Of a stretch of DNA of 8,118 nt, positions 6,059 through 8,118 are shown in pieces. The position numbers and the translations under genes are program-made. Below the pieces are notes generated by a model. The model did not search any database and had not been told where the DNA came from. It worked only from the letters and a program-made list of their open reading frames with translations. Source of the DNA: an uncultured Planctomycetaceae bacterium. Its GTDB lineage: Bacteria; Planctomycetota; Planctomycetia; Pirellulales; UBA1268. The stretch is from positions 1-8,118 of the forward strand of contig CALCGM010000524.1 in assembly GCA_937900985.1 (NCBI GenBank). The letters are read 5' to 3'. Each line of letters opens with the position of its first letter. The stretch's first letter is position 1.

Positions 6059-7657
6059 TCACTCCCATTCGATCGTGGCGGGCGGTTTCGACGAGATGTC
6101 GTAGACCACCCGATTGATGCCCCGCACCTCATTGATCACCCGGCTGGAGATCGAGGCGAGCACCTCGTAGGGAAGGTGGCTCCAGTCGGCGGTCATGAAG
6201 TCTTCCGTCTCGACCGCCCGTACCGCGAGCACATCGTCGTAGGTGCGGGAGTCGCCCATCACACCCACGCTCTGCACCGGCAGCAGCACGGCAAACGCCT
6301 GCGAGACCTTGCGGGAAAGCCCCGCCTTCTCGATCTCGTCAAGCACGATCGCATCGGCCTCGCGGAGGGTTTCCAGACGGGGTTTCGTCACCTCGCCCAG
6401 GCAGCGGACGGCGAGCCCTGGGCCCGGGAAGGGATGCCGCCAGACGATCCGCTCCGGCAGGCCGAGCTGGAGGCCGAGCTGCCGGACCTCGTCTTTAAAG
6501 AGATCCCGCAGAGGCTCGATCAGTTCGAAGTCGAGCTGCTCCGGCAGGCCGCCCACGTTGTGGTGGAGCTTGATGGTGGCGGCGGGCCCATCCTGCGACG
6601 CGCCGCTTTCGATCACGTCTGGGTAGAGCGTGCCCTGGGCGAGGAACCGCACATCTTGGATCCGCGACGCCTCGTCGGCAAAGCAGTCGACGAAGGCCTT
6701 GCCGATGCGACGGCGTTTCTCCTGCGGCTCGGTCACGCCGGCGAGCATCTCGAGGAAACGGGTCTCCCCTTTGACCACATGCAGATCGGTGCGGAAGTGG
6801 TTGGTGAACTCCTCGATCACCGTTGTCGCTTCGTTTTTTCGCAGCAGGCCGTTGTCGACGAGGATGCAGGAGAGCTGGTCGCCGATCGCCCGCGACAGCA
6901 GCGCTGCCACGACGGCTGAGTCGACGCCGCCGGAGAGGCCGCAGATCACGCGGCCCGAACCGACCTGCTGGCGAATCCGCGCGATCGCTGCTGCGGCGAA
7001 ATCGTCGAGCCTCCAGCTGCCGCTGCAGCCGCAGGCCGTGCGGAGAAAGTTGGCGAGCATCGGCCCGCCGTGGGCAGTGTGGGTGACTTCGGGGTGAAAC
7101 TGCATGCCGTAGACAGGCAGGCTGGTGTGCTTCACCGCCGCCAGGGGGCAGGTGGCTGTTTTGGCAAGCACCGCGAAGCCATCGGAAACGTTGGTCACCT
7201 GATCGCCATGGCTCATCCACACTTCGGAGTGCTGCGGAACGCCCTCGAAGAGCGGATCATGAGCGACGACCTCAAGCCGCGCTCGGCCATACTCGCGGCT
7301 CGTCGCGCTGCCCACGGTGCCGCCGAGGGCCTCGCAGGCCAGCTGCATGCCGTAGCAGATGCCCAGCGTTGGAATGCCGCTTTCAAAGATCGCCGGATCA
7401 CAGCGTGGAGCCGAATCGGCATACACGCTCGCAGGGCCTCCCGAGAGGATCAGCCCTGCTGGCGCGAGTTCGCGAATCCGTTCGAGCGGGAGGTCGTGGC
7501 GGACGATCTCGCAGTAGACGTGCTGCTCCCGCACACGGCGGGCGATCAGCTGGGCATACTGCGAGCCGAAGTCCAGGACGAGCACCTTTTCGCCAGTCAT
7601 CTGTTCGGCAGAAGGACTGTCGCCGGCGGGGCGAGGCTGGTCGGGAGTTGTGGTCAC
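6059..7657 (-). CDS. guaA: GMP synthase (glutamine-hydrolysing) GuaA
   Basis: GuaA converts XMP, ATP and glutamine to GMP in the cytosol, the last step of de novo guanine nucleotide synthesis. Counting from the GTG at 7657, the product has 532 residues. The class I glutamine amidotransferase domain comes first, with LDFGSQYAQL at 28-37, nucleophile C101 in GICYGMQ, and H188/E190 in FHPEV. The ATP pyrophosphatase domain follows, with the P-loop SGGVDS at 242-247. The C-terminal dimerisation domain ends GINRVVYDISSKPPATIEWE, the family's usual end. Start choice is open: GTG at 7711, GTG at 7657 (giving VTTTPDQP) and ATG at 7600 (giving MTGEKVLVLDFG) are all in frame, and no clear Shine-Dalgarno site decides. 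I favour 7657 or 7600, since a -10-like box at 7726-7731 would leave almost no leader before 7711. The phosphorylase-family gene follows 22 nt downstream, and surE is divergent. Confidence 0.96.
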   Translation of the reverse strand: MTTTPDQPRPAGDSPSAEQMTGEKVLVLDFGSQYAQLIARRVREQHVYCEIVRHDLPLERIRELAPAGLILSGGPASVYADSAPRCDPAIFESGIPTLGICYGMQLACEALGGTVGSATSREYGRARLEVVAHDPLFEGVPQHSEVWMSHGDQVTNVSDGFAVLAKTATCPLAAVKHTSLPVYGMQFHPEVTHTAHGGPMLANFLRTACGCSGSWRLDDFAAAAIARIRQQVGSGRVICGLSGGVDSAVVAALLSRAIGDQLSCILVDNGLLRKNEATTVIEEFTNHFRTDLHVVKGETRFLEMLAGVTEPQEKRRRIGKAFVDCFADEASRIQDVRFLAQGTLYPDVIESGASQDGPAATIKLHHNVGGLPEQLDFELIEPLRDLFKDEVRQLGLQLGLPERIVWRHPFPGPGLAVRCLGEVTKPRLETLREADAIVLDEIEKAGLSRKVSQAFAVLLPVQSVGVMGDSRTYDDVLAVRAVETEDFMTADWSHLPYEVLASISSRVINEVRGINRVVYDISSKPPATIEWE

Positions 7658-7725
7658 GTTTGTCCGGTCGCTGGAAACAAGGAAACCGCCCGGTCGCCGA
7701 CGGTGCGACACGGGGAAAATCCCGG

Positions 7726-7754
7726 AGTATAGGGCTGGCGGCGGGCCTTGGCGA
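7726..7754 (-). promoter_or_regulatory. Candidate sigma-70-type promoter for guaA
   Basis: Read on the minus strand, TCGCCA (7754-7749, four of six matches to TTGACA) is followed after exactly 17 nt by TATACT (7731-7726, five of six matches to TATAAT). Transcription would start near 7719, giving a leader of about 60 nt to the GTG at 7657 or 120 nt to the ATG at 7600. The spacing is ideal, and the A/T-rich -10 stands out in this GC-rich spacer. The site is predicted by eye only. Confidence 0.4.
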
Positions 7755-7781
7755 TTCCCTGGCGCGAGCCTCGGAAATGAG

Positions 7782-7815
7782 GGCCTCCGCTGCTAGAGTG
7801 GCGGCCTCCGGCTGC
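7782..7815. repeat. Imperfect direct repeat upstream of surE
   Basis: GGCCTCCGCTGC at 7782-7793 recurs as GGCCTCCGGCTGC at 7803-7815, with one extra G in the second copy. The copies start 21 nt apart, about two turns of the helix. Between them lies TGCTAGAGT (7791-7799), which resembles a weak extended -10 box for surE. Two equal-phase copies around a possible promoter could be a binding site for a regulator, but chance duplication is also possible. No known operator is recognised. Confidence 0.3.
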
Positions 7816-7852
7816 CTTTCATCCCTTCTGAAACTCCGCTGACGAGACATCC

Positions 7853-8118
7853 ATGCGAGTGCTGCTCACCAATGACGATGGCATCCATGCCCCCGGCCTC
7901 GCCGCCATGGAAAAAGAGCTCCGCGGTCTCGGCGACCTGACGGTTGCCGCGCCGTCGACCGAGCAGAGCGGCGTGGGCCATGCCATCACGTTTCTCACGC
8001 CCCTGACCGCCAAAGAGGTGTTTGATGGTGACCGGCCGCGAGGCTGGGCAGTGGATGGCAGCCCCGCCGACTCGGTCAAACTGGGTGTTGCGGAGTTTTG
8101 CCCGACGCGACCATCGCT
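7853..8118 (+). CDS. surE: 5'/3'-nucleotidase SurE, N-terminal part (cut by window edge)
   Basis: SurE is a divalent-metal-dependent phosphatase that removes the 5' or 3' phosphate from nucleoside monophosphates, and in some bacteria acts on short polyphosphate. Only 88 codons are present of a family length near 250. The start MRVLLTNDDGIHAPG is the SurE hallmark, with metal ligands D8 and D9. AAPSTEQSGVGHAIT at 32-46 supplies the conserved metal-binding S39. VDGSPADSVKLG at 67-78 matches the family's GTPADCV-type segment. The conserved asparagine ligand lies just beyond the window. The ATG at 7853 gives the standard N-terminus; upstream there is only a weak GAG about 7 nt before the start. 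The gene is divergent from guaA across a spacer of about 195 nt (from the 7657 start), which should carry promoters for both. Confidence 0.95.
   Translation, partial: MRVLLTNDDGIHAPGLAAMEKELRGLGDLTVAAPSTEQSGVGHAITFLTPLTAKEVFDGDRPRGWAVDGSPADSVKLGVAEFCPTRPS

Noticed and set aside
5687..6919. 410-codon plus-strand frame opposite guaA and the phosphorylase-family gene
   Set aside because: It spans two clear minus-strand genes, and its composition is that of an antisense shadow.

Overview
The window is an ordinary, gene-dense piece of bacterial chromosome of high GC content (roughly two thirds by eye, not counted). It carries no RNA genes, mobile elements or CRISPR arrays. The gene set is a HpnC/HpnD/HpnE squalene pathway, IspH, a PEP carboxylase with a variant TAHPSE motif, and weak or absent Shine-Dalgarno sites. 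This fits a member of the Planctomycetota, but the assignment is an inference from gene content and protein style. No phylogenetic test could be run.

Layout, left to right. Positions 1-661 (minus) hold the N-terminal quarter of a phosphoenolpyruvate carboxylase. Positions 730-1668 (minus) hold ispH, the last enzyme of the MEP isoprenoid pathway, on the same strand 68 nt upstream of ppc. A 153-nt divergent spacer follows. Then come two plus-strand genes: an HpnC-type synthase (about 1822-2859) and, joined to it by a GTGA stop/start overlap, a long gene (2856-5300). The long gene fuses an HpnD-type presqualene diphosphate synthase to an HpnE-type FAD-dependent hydroxysqualene dehydroxylase. The fused gene ends tail-to-tail with a minus-strand nucleoside phosphorylase/nucleosidase-family gene (5284-6036), and the two coding regions overlap by 17 nt. 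That gene lies 22 nt downstream of guaA (GMP synthase, 6059 to about 7657, minus). Divergent from guaA at the right edge is the start of surE (7853 onward, plus), which is cut by the window end.

How the genes work together. IspH makes IPP/DMAPP. Prenyltransferases outside the window would build farnesyl diphosphate. The three activities HpnD, HpnC and HpnE convert two farnesyl diphosphates to squalene through presqualene diphosphate and hydroxysqualene. Here those three activities sit on only two polypeptides. No squalene-hopene cyclase, oxidosqualene cyclase or carotenoid desaturase is in view, so the final product (hopanoid, sterol or C30 carotenoid) cannot be told. guaA, the phosphorylase-family gene and surE share a purine/nucleotide theme. 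The phosphorylase-family gene could alternatively be linked to hopanoid side-chain processing (HpnG-like). The most notable feature is the HpnD-HpnE fusion.
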